From assembly GCA_964526675.1 (NCBI GenBank), contig CAZGLY010000007.1:1-64000 (forward strand): DNA of 64,000 bases, given 5' to 3'. Under the pieces are notes generated by a model, which was not told where the DNA came from, did no database searches, and saw only the letters and a program-made list of their open reading frames with translations. This DNA is from CAZADA01 sp964526675. Lineage in GTDB: Bacteria; Pseudomonadota; Alphaproteobacteria; Caulobacterales; Maricaulaceae. Below are positions 1-8,110 of the stretch, piece after piece (positions within the stretch are counted from its first letter, which is position 1; the number at the start of each line of letters is the position of its first letter). The translations under genes were made by a program, and so were the position numbers.

Positions 1-312
1 GGCGTTTTGCATCGCCAGCGCGTTCAGCACCGTCGCGAGCATGCCCATATAATCGGCCGACGCGCGTTCCATGCCGCGCGCCGCGCCCGACAACCCCCGA
101 AAGATGTTGCCGCCGCCGATCACCAAGCACAGTTCCGTGCCGCCGCGCACCGCGTCCGCGACCTCCGCGGCGATGCGATCGGCGGTCGCCAAATCAATGC
201 CGTAGGCTTCGTCGCCCATCAGGGCTTCGCCGGAGATTTTGAGCAAAATGCGCCGGTAGGGCCGCGCGGCGCGCGGCCCGTTCTCTCCGTTGGATGGCGA
301 CAAGGAGCCCAT
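1..312 (-). CDS. pyrH: UMP kinase, N-terminal part (cut by window edge)
   Basis: Uridylate kinase phosphorylates UMP to UDP in the cytoplasm, an early step of pyrimidine nucleotide synthesis. Only the first 104 codons lie in the window. The visible protein carries the amino-acid-kinase start RRILLKISGEALMG, then the glycine-rich VIGGGNIFRG loop and SADYMGMLATVLNALAMQ, all typical of bacterial PyrH. The ATG at 312 was chosen because it is the first Met in frame ahead of the kinase core; it gives an N-terminal extension of about 20 residues. The gene lies 29 bases downstream of tsf on the same strand, in the widely conserved order rpsB-tsf-pyrH. The C-terminal half lies outside the window. Confidence 0.95.
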   Translation of the reverse strand, partial: MGSLSPSNGENGPRAARPYRRILLKISGEALMGDEAYGIDLATADRIAAEVADAVRGGTELCLVIGGGNIFRGLSGAARGMERASADYMGMLATVLNALAMQNA

Positions 313-341
313 TGTCGACGCCGCCGCGAACGGCGCGCCCG

Positions 342-1274
342 TCACGCTTTGGCCGCCGCAGCCGCGGCCACTTCCGCCGCGAAGTCTTCCTCTTTCTTCT
401 CGAGGCCCTCGCCCAACGCCATGCGCACATAGCCCGTAAGGGTCACAAGCGCCCCGATGTCGGCTTCGGCCTTCTTGATGACGTCTTTGACTTTGCTCTC
501 ACCATCGACCACGAAGACTTGCTCAAGAAGCACGGACTCTTCGTAGAATTTGCGAAGCCGGCCCTCCACCATCTTGGCGATCACCTCTTCCGGCTTGCCG
601 GAGGCCCGCGCCTGTTCGCTGAGCACGCCGCGCTCCCGCTCCACCAACGCCGGATCAAGATCCTCGATCCGCGCCGCCGCCGGCGCCGTCGCGGCGATGT
701 GCATGCAGATCTTCCGCCCCAGCTCCGTCAACGCCGCCGCGTCGCCCTCCGATTCCAACGCCGCCAGAACGCCGATGCGGCCAAGCCCCTCCGACACCGG
801 GGCGTGGACATACGCCGCCACCACGCCCGGCTTCGCCGTCAGCGCTCCGGCGCGACGCAACGTCATGTTCTCCCCGATCGTCGCAATCAAATCCGTGAGC
901 GTGTCGCCCACGGTTTTGCCGCTGGAGGCCGCGGTGGCGGCCGCCAGCTGTTCCGCGTCGCCATCGACGTCGAGCGCCAGATCCGCAACTTCACGGACAA
1001 ACCCCTGGAATGACGCATTGCGCGCCACGAAGTCCGTTTCGCTGTTGACCTCCACCACGGCGCCGGCGCCGTCGCGCACCGCCACGCCGATGAGACCGTC
1101 GGCCGCCACGCGCCCCGCCTTCTTCGCGGCCTTGGAGAGCCCCTTCTTGCGCAACCAGTCCACGGCCGCTTCGAGGTCGCCCTCCGATTCCGAGAGCGCC
1201 TTCTTGCAGTCCATCATGCCCGCGCCGGTCTTTTCCCGGAGCTCTTTGACGAGGCCAGCGGTGATTTGGGCCAT
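342..1274 (-). CDS. tsf: Translation elongation factor Ts
   Basis: EF-Ts is the guanine-nucleotide exchange factor that recycles EF-Tu from the GDP to the GTP form. The 310-residue protein opens with the family signature region (LVKELREKTGAGMMDCKKAL), followed by the UBA-like helical domain. The core dimerisation region with TDFVARN comes next. Length fits alphaproteobacterial EF-Ts. The ATG at 1274 is preceded by a GGAGG ribosome-binding site. It lies between rpsB and pyrH on the same strand, which supports cotranscription with the translation genes. Nothing is odd about it. Confidence 0.98.
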   Translation of the reverse strand: MAQITAGLVKELREKTGAGMMDCKKALSESEGDLEAAVDWLRKKGLSKAAKKAGRVAADGLIGVAVRDGAGAVVEVNSETDFVARNASFQGFVREVADLALDVDGDAEQLAAATAASSGKTVGDTLTDLIATIGENMTLRRAGALTAKPGVVAAYVHAPVSEGLGRIGVLAALESEGDAAALTELGRKICMHIAATAPAAARIEDLDPALVERERGVLSEQARASGKPEEVIAKMVEGRLRKFYEESVLLEQVFVVDGESKVKDVIKKAEADIGALVTLTGYVRMALGEGLEKKEEDFAAEVAAAAAAKA

Positions 1275-1336
1275 GGATCTCAGTCCTCCGTATCCGTGCG
1301 GCGTGGTTACACAAACTCGACGCGGTCTTCACGGCG

Positions 1337-2260
1337 TCATTGCGGCGACGCCGGTTCCGTTTCTTGATCGCCCGACGCGGCCTCGACGCTCTCCGGTTCA
1401 GCGGCGACAGCGGCTTCAGCGGGGGCCGTTTCACCCGCGCCGGCGTCCGGCGCTGCGTCCGCCGCGCCCGTCTCCGAAGCCGTGTCTGCAGCGGCGGCCT
1501 CAGACGCGTCGTTCAGCGCCAGCTCGGTGGGGTCGACCATTTCCCCCAAATCCACGCCCAACGCGGCCTGGCTTTCGGTGATCCCATCCAGCACCGCGTC
1601 CGCGACCAAATCGCAATAAAGCGCGATGGCGCGCGCGGCGTCGTCATTGCCCGGGATCGGGAAATCCGCGTCATCGGGGTCGCAGTTGGAGTCCACGATC
1701 GCGACAACGGGAATGTTCAGCTTGCGCGCTTCTTGGATGGCGATGACTTCTTTATTCGTGTCAATGACGAACATCAGGTCGGGAACGCCGCCCATCTCTT
1801 TGATGCCGCCCAGAGACCGCTCGAGCTTCTCACGCTCCCGCGTCAGCTTGAGGATTTCCTTTTTCGTCAGGCCCGTCGGCCCTTCTTGATCAAGCAGGCC
1901 TTGCAGCTCGCGCAGGCGTTGGATCGACTGCGAGATGGTGCGCCAGTTCGTCATCGAGCCGCCAAGCCAGCGGTGATTCACATAATACTGCGCGCAGCGC
2001 GACGCGGCCGCCGCAACGGCTTCCGAAGCTTGGCGCTTCGTGCCGACAAACAGGATCCGCCCGCCGCTGGCCGCAACTTCGCGGACCTTCAGCAGCGCTT
2101 GGTGCAACAGCGGCACCGTTTGGGACAAGTCGAGGATATGGATGTTCGACCGTTCGCCGAAAATGAACGGTCCCATTTTCGGGTTCCACCGATGGGTTTG
2201 GTGTCCGAAATGAACGCCCGCTTCCAAAAGCTGACGCATGTTGAAGTCCGGTAAGGCCAT
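1337..2260 (-). CDS. rpsB: 30S ribosomal protein S2 with acidic Ala/Glu-rich C-terminal tail
   Basis: S2 binds the 30S subunit near the head-platform junction and is needed for initiation. The start MALPDFNMRQLLEAGVHFGH is canonical S2, and the ATG at 2260 has an AAGGAG ribosome-binding site, so the in-frame upstream extension to 2329 is rejected. The conserved S2 core runs to about residue 245. It is followed by a tail of about 60 residues made almost only of Ala, Glu, Asp, Ser, Thr, Pro and Gly. Such low-complexity acidic tails occur in some alphaproteobacterial S2 proteins; their role is unclear. The 307-residue total is longer than the roughly 240 residues of E. coli S2. It lies directly upstream of tsf. 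Confidence 0.97.
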   Translation of the reverse strand: MALPDFNMRQLLEAGVHFGHQTHRWNPKMGPFIFGERSNIHILDLSQTVPLLHQALLKVREVAASGGRILFVGTKRQASEAVAAAASRCAQYYVNHRWLGGSMTNWRTISQSIQRLRELQGLLDQEGPTGLTKKEILKLTREREKLERSLGGIKEMGGVPDLMFVIDTNKEVIAIQEARKLNIPVVAIVDSNCDPDDADFPIPGNDDAARAIALYCDLVADAVLDGITESQAALGVDLGEMVDPTELALNDASEAAAADTASETGAADAAPDAGAGETAPAEAAVAAEPESVEAASGDQETEPASPQ

Positions 2261-2436
2261 GGGCCGTGCTCCTTTTTCCGGTTCGCCGCCGCGGGGACGC
2301 CGGCGGTTCGCCGGACCGGAAGGACGCATGCGCCCAAACCCCGCGTGAGGAATGCGCGGGTTATAGGCGCCGGCGCCGCGCCCCGCAAGGGCCCGGCGTG
2401 TTCAGTCCGGTCGGTGACGCGTCTGGGACGAGCACC
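2261..2436 (-). promoter_or_regulatory. rpsB leader region with hairpins
   Basis: This 176-base gap separates the end of dnaE from rpsB. Read on the minus strand it contains an imperfect hairpin, AACCCGCG with a nine-base loop and CGCGGGGTT, about 90 bases upstream of the rpsB start. Nearer the gene there are two GGCGAACC copies flanking a GC-rich segment. The first hairpin could be the dnaE terminator or a leader structure. Ribosomal-protein leaders are often autoregulatory, but no known S2 leader was recognised, so this is only a candidate. Confidence 0.25.
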
Positions 2437-5400
2437 TTAAGATTCCTCAAGGAGTTCGACCTGCTCGACACCCCGCGCGGTCTTCAACGCGGCCCGGGCC
2501 GCGGCGTCGAGCGGCGCGCGCCCCAATTGCAGTTCGACCTCCGCGGGCGCGGCGCCGCTTGTCGTCAGCACCAAGCGCACCGGCGCGCAGGCCGCCTCCG
2601 GACGATGCGGCAACGCGCGCAGCCGCGCCGCCACCGCGGCGATCGCGTCCTTGTCCCGCGCGCGCACGCGCACCCCAACGGCCGACGGCGCCGTCACCAG
2701 AGGCTCGGCGTCATCCAACAAGAGGCGCGTCTCGCCCTCCCGGTCCGCCAGACGCACGTGCGCCAGCAAGCGCGCCCCCGGCTCCAACAGATCGCGCAGG
2801 CGCGCCAAGGCCTCCGGCGGAACCAACACCTCATAAGCGCCCGTTGGATCCGACAGCCCCAGAAACGCAAATCGCTCACCCGATTTCGCGGCCACCCGCT
2901 CCTGGCGGCGGGCCACCAGCCCGGCCATGCGCACGTTTTGGCGACCTTGCGCGGCGCACCCGGCCACATCCGCGGCGAACACGATCCGCCGCCGCTCCAA
3001 CTCAGGGCGCGCCTCGTCCAGGGGATGGCCGCTCAAATAAAAGCCGATCGCCCCGAGTTCTTCGCGCAAGCGTTCCTCGTCACTCCACGGCGTCGCGTCC
3101 GGCAGCGGCGGCGGCGCCAAGGGTTGCGCCTCGCTGAACAAGCTCGATTGGGCGCTCTCGCGTTCGGCCGTGGCCGTGTTCGCGATGGCCAGGAGCGATT
3201 CCGCCGCCGCAACCGCGCGCGCCCGCTCGACCCTGAGCGAATCAAACGCGCCGGCCCGCCCGAGATTCTCCAACGTCCGCTTGCCCACCTGGCGCGGATC
3301 CACCCGGCGCGCGACGTCGTGCAGATCCGCAAACGGCCCATTCTGCGCGCGTTCGCTGATCACCTGCTCCATCGCCGCGAGCCCGACATTGCGCACCGCG
3401 CCGAGGGCGTAGCGAACCGACGTCCCCTCCACCGTGAAGTCGGCCTCCGAGGCGTTGATGTCCGGCGGGGCCACCGGCACGTCAAGCCGACGCGCCTCCT
3501 GCACGAAGGTCGCCAGCTTGTCCGTGTTGTGGAGGTCCAAACTCATCGACGCCGCCAAAAACGCGACGGGGTAATTCGCTTTCAGATAGGCGGTCTGATA
3601 GGCCACATAGGCGTAGGCCGCCGAGTGCGCTTTGTTAAACCCATAGCCGGCGAAGCGCGCCAACACGTCGAAGATCATGTCCGCCCGCGCGGTCTCCACG
3701 CCATTGCGTTCAGCGCCCTCGACAAACCGCACGCGTTGCTTGTCCATCTCCTCCTTCTTCTTCTTGCCCATCGCGCGCCGCAGAAGATCCGCTTCGCCAA
3801 GAGAATAACCGGCGAGCTTTTGGGCGATTTGCATCACCTGCTCTTGGTAGATGATGACGCCATAGGTGTCCTGGACGATGGGCCATAAGCTCTCGTGCAG
3901 CGCCTCCGGCGTCTCCTGACCATGCTTACACGCCAGATATTTCGGGATGTTCTCCATCGGGCCTGGGCGATAGAGCGCCACAAGCGCGATCAAATCCTCA
4001 ATATTGGTCGGCTCCGCCCGCCGCAGGAGATCGCGCATGCCCGTGCTCTCAAACTGGAACACGCCCACGGTCTCGCCCGCGGCCAGCATTTGATACGTTT
4101 TCGCGTCATCAAGGGGCAACGCGTCGACATCAAGCGTCACGCCCGCCCGCTCGAGAAAGCCGACCGCCCGGTCCAACACCGTCAGCGTCTTCAAGCCCAG
4201 GAAGTCAAACTTCACCAGGCCCGCAAGCTCCACCCACTTCATGTTGAACTGCGTGGCCGGCAGCGGCGCGCGCGGATCGCGGTAAAGCGGCGCCAAGTCC
4301 GGCAGCGGACGATCGCCAATCACCACGCCGGCCGCGTGGGTCGAGGCGTTGCGGTAGAGCCCCTCGAGCTTAAGGGCCGTATCGAGCAGTTTGGCCACTT
4401 CGGGCTCGCGGTCGCGCTCGGCCTGCAAGCGCTCCTCGCTCTCCACGGCTTGGGCCAGAGTCACCGGATTGGCCGGGTTGTTGGGCACCAGCTTGGCCAG
4501 ACGATCCACCTGACCAAGGGGCAGCTGCATCACCCGCCCGACGTCGCGCAACACGGCGCGTGCTTGCAACGTGCCGAAGGTGATGATCTGCGCCACCCGA
4601 TCCGCGCCATACCGATCGGCGACATAGGCGATCACCTCCTCGCGCCGGTCCTGGCAAAAGTCGATGTCGAAGTCCGGCATCGACACGCGTTCGGGGTTCA
4701 AGAACCGCTCGAACACCAGATTGAACCGCAGCGGATCCAGATCGGTGATCGTCAGCGCCCACGCCACGATCGAGCCCGCGCCGGAACCGCGCCCCGGCCC
4801 CACCGGCACGCCTTGACGGCGCGCCCATTGGATGAAATCCGCCACGATCAGGAAGTAGCCGGGAAAGCCCATCTCGATGATGACGTCGAGCTCGTGGCGC
4901 AGGCGCGCCCAATAGGCGTCCTCTGGCTGCGACAACGGCGTCGCAGCCAGACGCTCCCGCAGACCCGTCTCCGCCTGGGCCGTCAGCTCCGCCGCCTCAT
5001 CGCGGCCCGCCTCCGTCGTGAAGCGCGGCAGGATCGGTTTGCGCACCGGCACCCGAAACGCGCACCGGCGCGCAATGTCGAGTGTGTTGGCCAGCGCGTC
5101 CGGCAGGTCGGCGAAGCGCTCAGCCATCTCCGACGCGCTGGCGAAATGCCGCGTCGCCGGCGCGCGCCGGCGGTTCTGGACGGACAGAAACGAGCCCTGG
5201 GCGATGCAGCTCAACACATCATGGGCTTCGTGCATCGCCGGCGACGCGAAGAGCGGTTCATTCGTGGCCACGATGGGCAACCCGAGCGCGCCCGCGCTTT
5301 CAAGCAAAAACGGCTCCGACCACCGCTCCGTCTCCGCTTCATGCCGTTGGAGCTCCAGATAAAGGCGGTCGGGAAACGCGGACGCCAGCCGCTCCAACAG

Positions 5401-5877
5401 CGCGCGCGCCTCCGTCTCATCATCGGGACTGAGCGCTTGTTCCACTGCGCCGTCCGGACCGCCGGTCAGCGCGATCAACCCCTCGGTGTCCGCCAACACC
5501 TGTTCAAGATCGAGGTGCGGATCCTCAGTGGCTGTGACGTCCAGATAAGCCGCCGAGGACAGCGCCATCAGCCGCCGATAGCCCGCCTCGGATTGCGCCA
5601 GGAGCGCCAGCGTCCCATCGGGGACGCGCCGCGTCGCGCCCGGTTCCGGCGCGCGCCATCGAACCGACAGCGTCACGCCCGCAATGGGTTGCACCCCGGC
5701 GTCCGCCAGCGTCTCCGAAAACTCCAGCGCCCCAAAGAGATTGTTGGTGTCCGTCAGCGCCGCGGCGGGCTGCCCGTCGGCCACGCATAAGCCCGCGATC
5801 GCCTTCACCTTCAGGGCGCTCTCAAGCAAGGAATAGTCCGAGCGGCACCGCAAATGGACGAAAGCCGGTTCAGCCAT
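2437..5877 (-). CDS. dnaE: DNA polymerase III alpha subunit (replicative, DnaE1 type)
   Basis: This is the catalytic subunit of the replicative polymerase holoenzyme. The 1146-residue protein begins with a PHP domain (HLRCRSDYSLLESALKVK). The polymerase palm follows, with MPDFDIDFCQDRR holding two metal-binding aspartates and KFDFLGLKTLTVL holding the third. Next come the tandem helix-hairpin-helix region and a C-terminal OB fold near residues 960-1050. The N-terminus and domain order are those of DnaE1, not the mutagenic DnaE2/ImuC. The ATG at 5877 was preferred; a TTG fifteen bases upstream is in frame. A perfect GTTC-N7-GTTC LexA-type box lies 16 bases upstream of the ATG. A 128-base gap separates it from lolD, so it probably has its own promoter. 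Confidence 0.97.
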   Translation of the reverse strand: MAEPAFVHLRCRSDYSLLESALKVKAIAGLCVADGQPAAALTDTNNLFGALEFSETLADAGVQPIAGVTLSVRWRAPEPGATRRVPDGTLALLAQSEAGYRRLMALSSAAYLDVTATEDPHLDLEQVLADTEGLIALTGGPDGAVEQALSPDDETEARALLERLASAFPDRLYLELQRHEAETERWSEPFLLESAGALGLPIVATNEPLFASPAMHEAHDVLSCIAQGSFLSVQNRRRAPATRHFASASEMAERFADLPDALANTLDIARRCAFRVPVRKPILPRFTTEAGRDEAAELTAQAETGLRERLAATPLSQPEDAYWARLRHELDVIIEMGFPGYFLIVADFIQWARRQGVPVGPGRGSGAGSIVAWALTITDLDPLRFNLVFERFLNPERVSMPDFDIDFCQDRREEVIAYVADRYGADRVAQIITFGTLQARAVLRDVGRVMQLPLGQVDRLAKLVPNNPANPVTLAQAVESEERLQAERDREPEVAKLLDTALKLEGLYRNASTHAAGVVIGDRPLPDLAPLYRDPRAPLPATQFNMKWVELAGLVKFDFLGLKTLTVLDRAVGFLERAGVTLDVDALPLDDAKTYQMLAAGETVGVFQFESTGMRDLLRRAEPTNIEDLIALVALYRPGPMENIPKYLACKHGQETPEALHESLWPIVQDTYGVIIYQEQVMQIAQKLAGYSLGEADLLRRAMGKKKKEEMDKQRVRFVEGAERNGVETARADMIFDVLARFAGYGFNKAHSAAYAYVAYQTAYLKANYPVAFLAASMSLDLHNTDKLATFVQEARRLDVPVAPPDINASEADFTVEGTSVRYALGAVRNVGLAAMEQVISERAQNGPFADLHDVARRVDPRQVGKRTLENLGRAGAFDSLRVERARAVAAAESLLAIANTATAERESAQSSLFSEAQPLAPPPLPDATPWSDEERLREELGAIGFYLSGHPLDEARPELERRRIVFAADVAGCAAQGRQNVRMAGLVARRQERVAAKSGERFAFLGLSDPTGAYEVLVPPEALARLRDLLEPGARLLAHVRLADREGETRLLLDDAEPLVTAPSAVGVRVRARDKDAIAAVAARLRALPHRPEAACAPVRLVLTTSGAAPAEVELQLGRAPLDAAARAALKTARGVEQVELLEES

Positions 5878-5893
5878 AGCGCCAACCCCCAAA

Positions 5894-5908
5894 GTTCTTT
5901 TTTTGTTC
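5894..5908 (-). promoter_or_regulatory. Candidate LexA (SOS) box upstream of dnaE
   Basis: The plus strand reads GTTC, seven T residues, GTTC. This is an exact match to the alphaproteobacterial LexA direct-repeat operator GTTC-N7-GTTC. It lies in the 128-base gap between lolD and dnaE, ending 16 bases before the dnaE ATG, where a repressor could block the promoter or early transcript. The consensus is established for Alphaproteobacteria; binding at this site is inferred. Confidence 0.6.
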
Positions 5909-6005
5909 TAAGTTGCCAGACGCCTCATCTCAAGCTGATTCTGGCGACGGGGAGCCCGCGCGCGGCGGCGGCTGTGGGAAGCGCGCCGCGCCCCGCTGGG
6001 GATCG

Positions 6006-6731
6006 CTAGAAACTGGTGAGGACCACGCGGCCGTCGCGCAGCGCCAGCGCCCGATCCATCTCACGCGCGAGGTCGAAATTGTGCGTGGCGACCAGCGCCG
6101 CCACGCCCTCCGCGCGCACCAACGCGCCCAGGCGCGCAAACACCGAACGCGTGGTGGCGGGATCGAGGTTGCCCGTCGGCTCATCCGCCAGCAGCACGGA
6201 GGGGCCGTTCGCCACGGCCCGTGCAAACGCCACGCGTTGCTGCTCCCCGCCGGAGAGTTGGGGCGGGTGATGATCCAGCCGCTCGGCCAAACCCAGGAGC
6301 TCGAGCAAATACGCCGCGCGCTCGCGCGCTTCACGCATGCCGCCGCCCGCGATCAGCTGCGGCATGGCGACGTTGTCAATCGCGGTGAACTCGGGAAGCA
6401 AATGGTGGAACTGATAGATGAACCCGATTTTGTGCCGACGGATGTGCGTCCGCTCCCGGTCCGACAGCCCCAAACACTCCCGCCCATCGATCCACACCTG
6501 ACCGGCCGTCGGCTTCTCAAGCAGGCCCGACGCGTGCAGCAAGGACGACTTCCCCGATCCCGACGGGCCCACCAGGGCCACGATCTCGCCAGGGCGGACC
6601 TCAAGATCCACGCCGCGCAGCACCTCTAACTGGTGGGCGGCGGTGGCGTATATGCGCGTGAGCCCGCGGATGACGAGACCGTCCGCTTGGGTCTTCGTCG
6701 CCTCGGACGTCCGCAAGGCGGCGTCAGCCAT
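6006..6731 (-). CDS. lolD: Lipoprotein-releasing ABC transporter ATPase LolD
   Basis: LolD powers extraction of outer-membrane lipoproteins from the inner membrane for transfer to LolA. The 241-residue protein has Walker A (GPSGSGKSS), a Q-loop region (FIYQFHHLLPEF), the signature LSGGEQQRVAFARA, Walker B (VLLADEPTGNLD) and the switch histidine in VATHNFD. FQFHHLLPEFTA-type wording is characteristic of LolD among MacB-like ATPases. The ATG at 6731 has a strong GGAGG site seven bases upstream, so it is preferred to the overlapping GTG at 6758. It follows the LolC/E gene by 23 bases, giving the expected permease-ATPase pair. Confidence 0.95.
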   Translation of the reverse strand: MADAALRTSEATKTQADGLVIRGLTRIYATAAHQLEVLRGVDLEVRPGEIVALVGPSGSGKSSLLHASGLLEKPTAGQVWIDGRECLGLSDRERTHIRRHKIGFIYQFHHLLPEFTAIDNVAMPQLIAGGGMREARERAAYLLELLGLAERLDHHPPQLSGGEQQRVAFARAVANGPSVLLADEPTGNLDPATTRSVFARLGALVRAEGVAALVATHNFDLAREMDRALALRDGRVVLTSF

Positions 6732-6754
6732 AGCGCACCTCCGGGAACCGACGG

Positions 6755-8110
6755 TCACTCATTGCGCAAGGCCTCCACCGGGTCCAAGCGCGCGGCGTTC
6801 CACGCCGGCGGCAACGACGCCAGGCACGACATCAAGAAGCCCCACACCGTCACGAACGCCACCTCTCCCCATTGCAGGCGCGCCGGGATGCGCGACAGCA
6901 AATAGACGTCCGGGTCAAAGACGCGGGTGCCCGTGATGAACTCCACAAAACCTTGGATCGCGCCAATGTTGGTCACGAACAGGATGCCCAAGATCAGTCC
7001 CGCCATCGTGCCCAAAATGCCGATGGTCGCGCCGATCATCAAAAACACGCGCAGCACGCCGCCGCGCGTGGCGCCCATGGTGCGCAGCACGGCGATGTCG
7101 CGCGCCTTGTTCTTGGCCAGCATCACGAGGCCGGAAATGATGTTCAGCGCGGTGATCGCCACCACGATCGCCAGGATGATCCGCATCGCCGTGCGCTCCA
7201 CCCGCAGCGCCGTGTCGAAGCTGGAGGAGCGCTGCCGCCAGGTCTGCACAAAGGCGAACACCGGCGCTTCCGCCCGGACCAAAGGCTCGATCTCCTCCAC
7301 CCGCTCCGCGTCCTCCACCCGCAGAGCGAGGAAATCGATGCGATCGCCAAGGCCGAAGAACACGCGCGCCTGGGCCAGCGGCATGAACGCGTAGACGTCG
7401 TCGACCAACGTGTTGCCCGTGTCGAACACCCCCGCAATGGAGTAGACTTTCCGCCGCGGCGTCATGCCAAACGGCGTCGCCGACCCCCGCGGCGCGATGA
7501 GGCTGATGCGATCCCCCGCGAACAATCCCAGCTTGCGCGCAAGCCCGGCGCCGACAATCACCTCGTCGCCGCCGTTGAGCCCCTCGCCATAACGCCCCAA
7601 GCCGCCATCGATGAAGCTGTCGGTGATCAGGTCCAAACGCTCGAGATCCGCCCGCGCCAAGCCCCGCACCTGCACGGCGTCGGCGCTGTCCTCCGTCGCC
7701 CCCAGCGCGAACTGGTTCACCGCCGGGGCCACATTGGTGACGCCGGGGATCGCCGCGAACCGCTCCGCCGCGGCGGCGATCTCCTCCGCGGTCCCGCCAC
7801 GCGGCGCATAGACGTACATGTGCGGCTCCACGCCGATGATCTTCGAGATCAAAACATGGCGATAGCCGTTCATCACCGACATGGTCGCGATCAAGCCGAA
7901 CACCGCCAACATGATGCCCACGAAGGAGATGATCGCGATCAGCGCCACGCCGCCATGGGCCCGCTTCGCCCGCAGATAGCGCCCCGCGAGCAGGCGTTCA
8001 TAGAGCCCGAAGGGCGAAGCGCCCGAGGCGAACAGCGATTGCTGCGGCGCGGGCGGCGCCGTGTCGCTCGCGATCTCCGCATCCGCCCGGCTGACGTCCA
8101 CTCCAGTCAC
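6755..8110 (-). CDS. Lipoprotein-releasing system permease LolC/LolE family (single, LolF-like)
   Basis: This FtsX-fold permease works with LolD to release lipoproteins from the inner membrane. The 451-residue protein has one transmembrane helix near residues 50-75 (ALIAIISFVGIMLAVFGLI). A large periplasmic domain follows, then three C-terminal helices. It keeps the LolC/E-type VLRTMGATRGGVLRVF coupling region and ends PVEALRNE, typical of the family. Only one such permease is present, as in many Alphaproteobacteria where a single LolF-like protein is thought to form a homodimer. The start is a GTG overlapping the proS stop by three bases (GTGA), suggesting translational coupling. Confidence 0.93.
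   Translation of the reverse strand: MTGVDVSRADAEIASDTAPPAPQQSLFASGASPFGLYERLLAGRYLRAKRAHGGVALIAIISFVGIMLAVFGLIATMSVMNGYRHVLISKIIGVEPHMYVYAPRGGTAEEIAAAAERFAAIPGVTNVAPAVNQFALGATEDSADAVQVRGLARADLERLDLITDSFIDGGLGRYGEGLNGGDEVIVGAGLARKLGLFAGDRISLIAPRGSATPFGMTPRRKVYSIAGVFDTGNTLVDDVYAFMPLAQARVFFGLGDRIDFLALRVEDAERVEEIEPLVRAEAPVFAFVQTWRQRSSSFDTALRVERTAMRIILAIVVAITALNIISGLVMLAKNKARDIAVLRTMGATRGGVLRVFLMIGATIGILGTMAGLILGILFVTNIGAIQGFVEFITGTRVFDPDVYLLSRIPARLQWGEVAFVTVWGFLMSCLASLPPAWNAARLDPVEALRNE

Noticed and set aside
2261..2329. Extended start of S2
   Set aside because: MALPDFNM is the universal S2 start and has a strong ribosome-binding site; the extension is Arg/Pro-rich.
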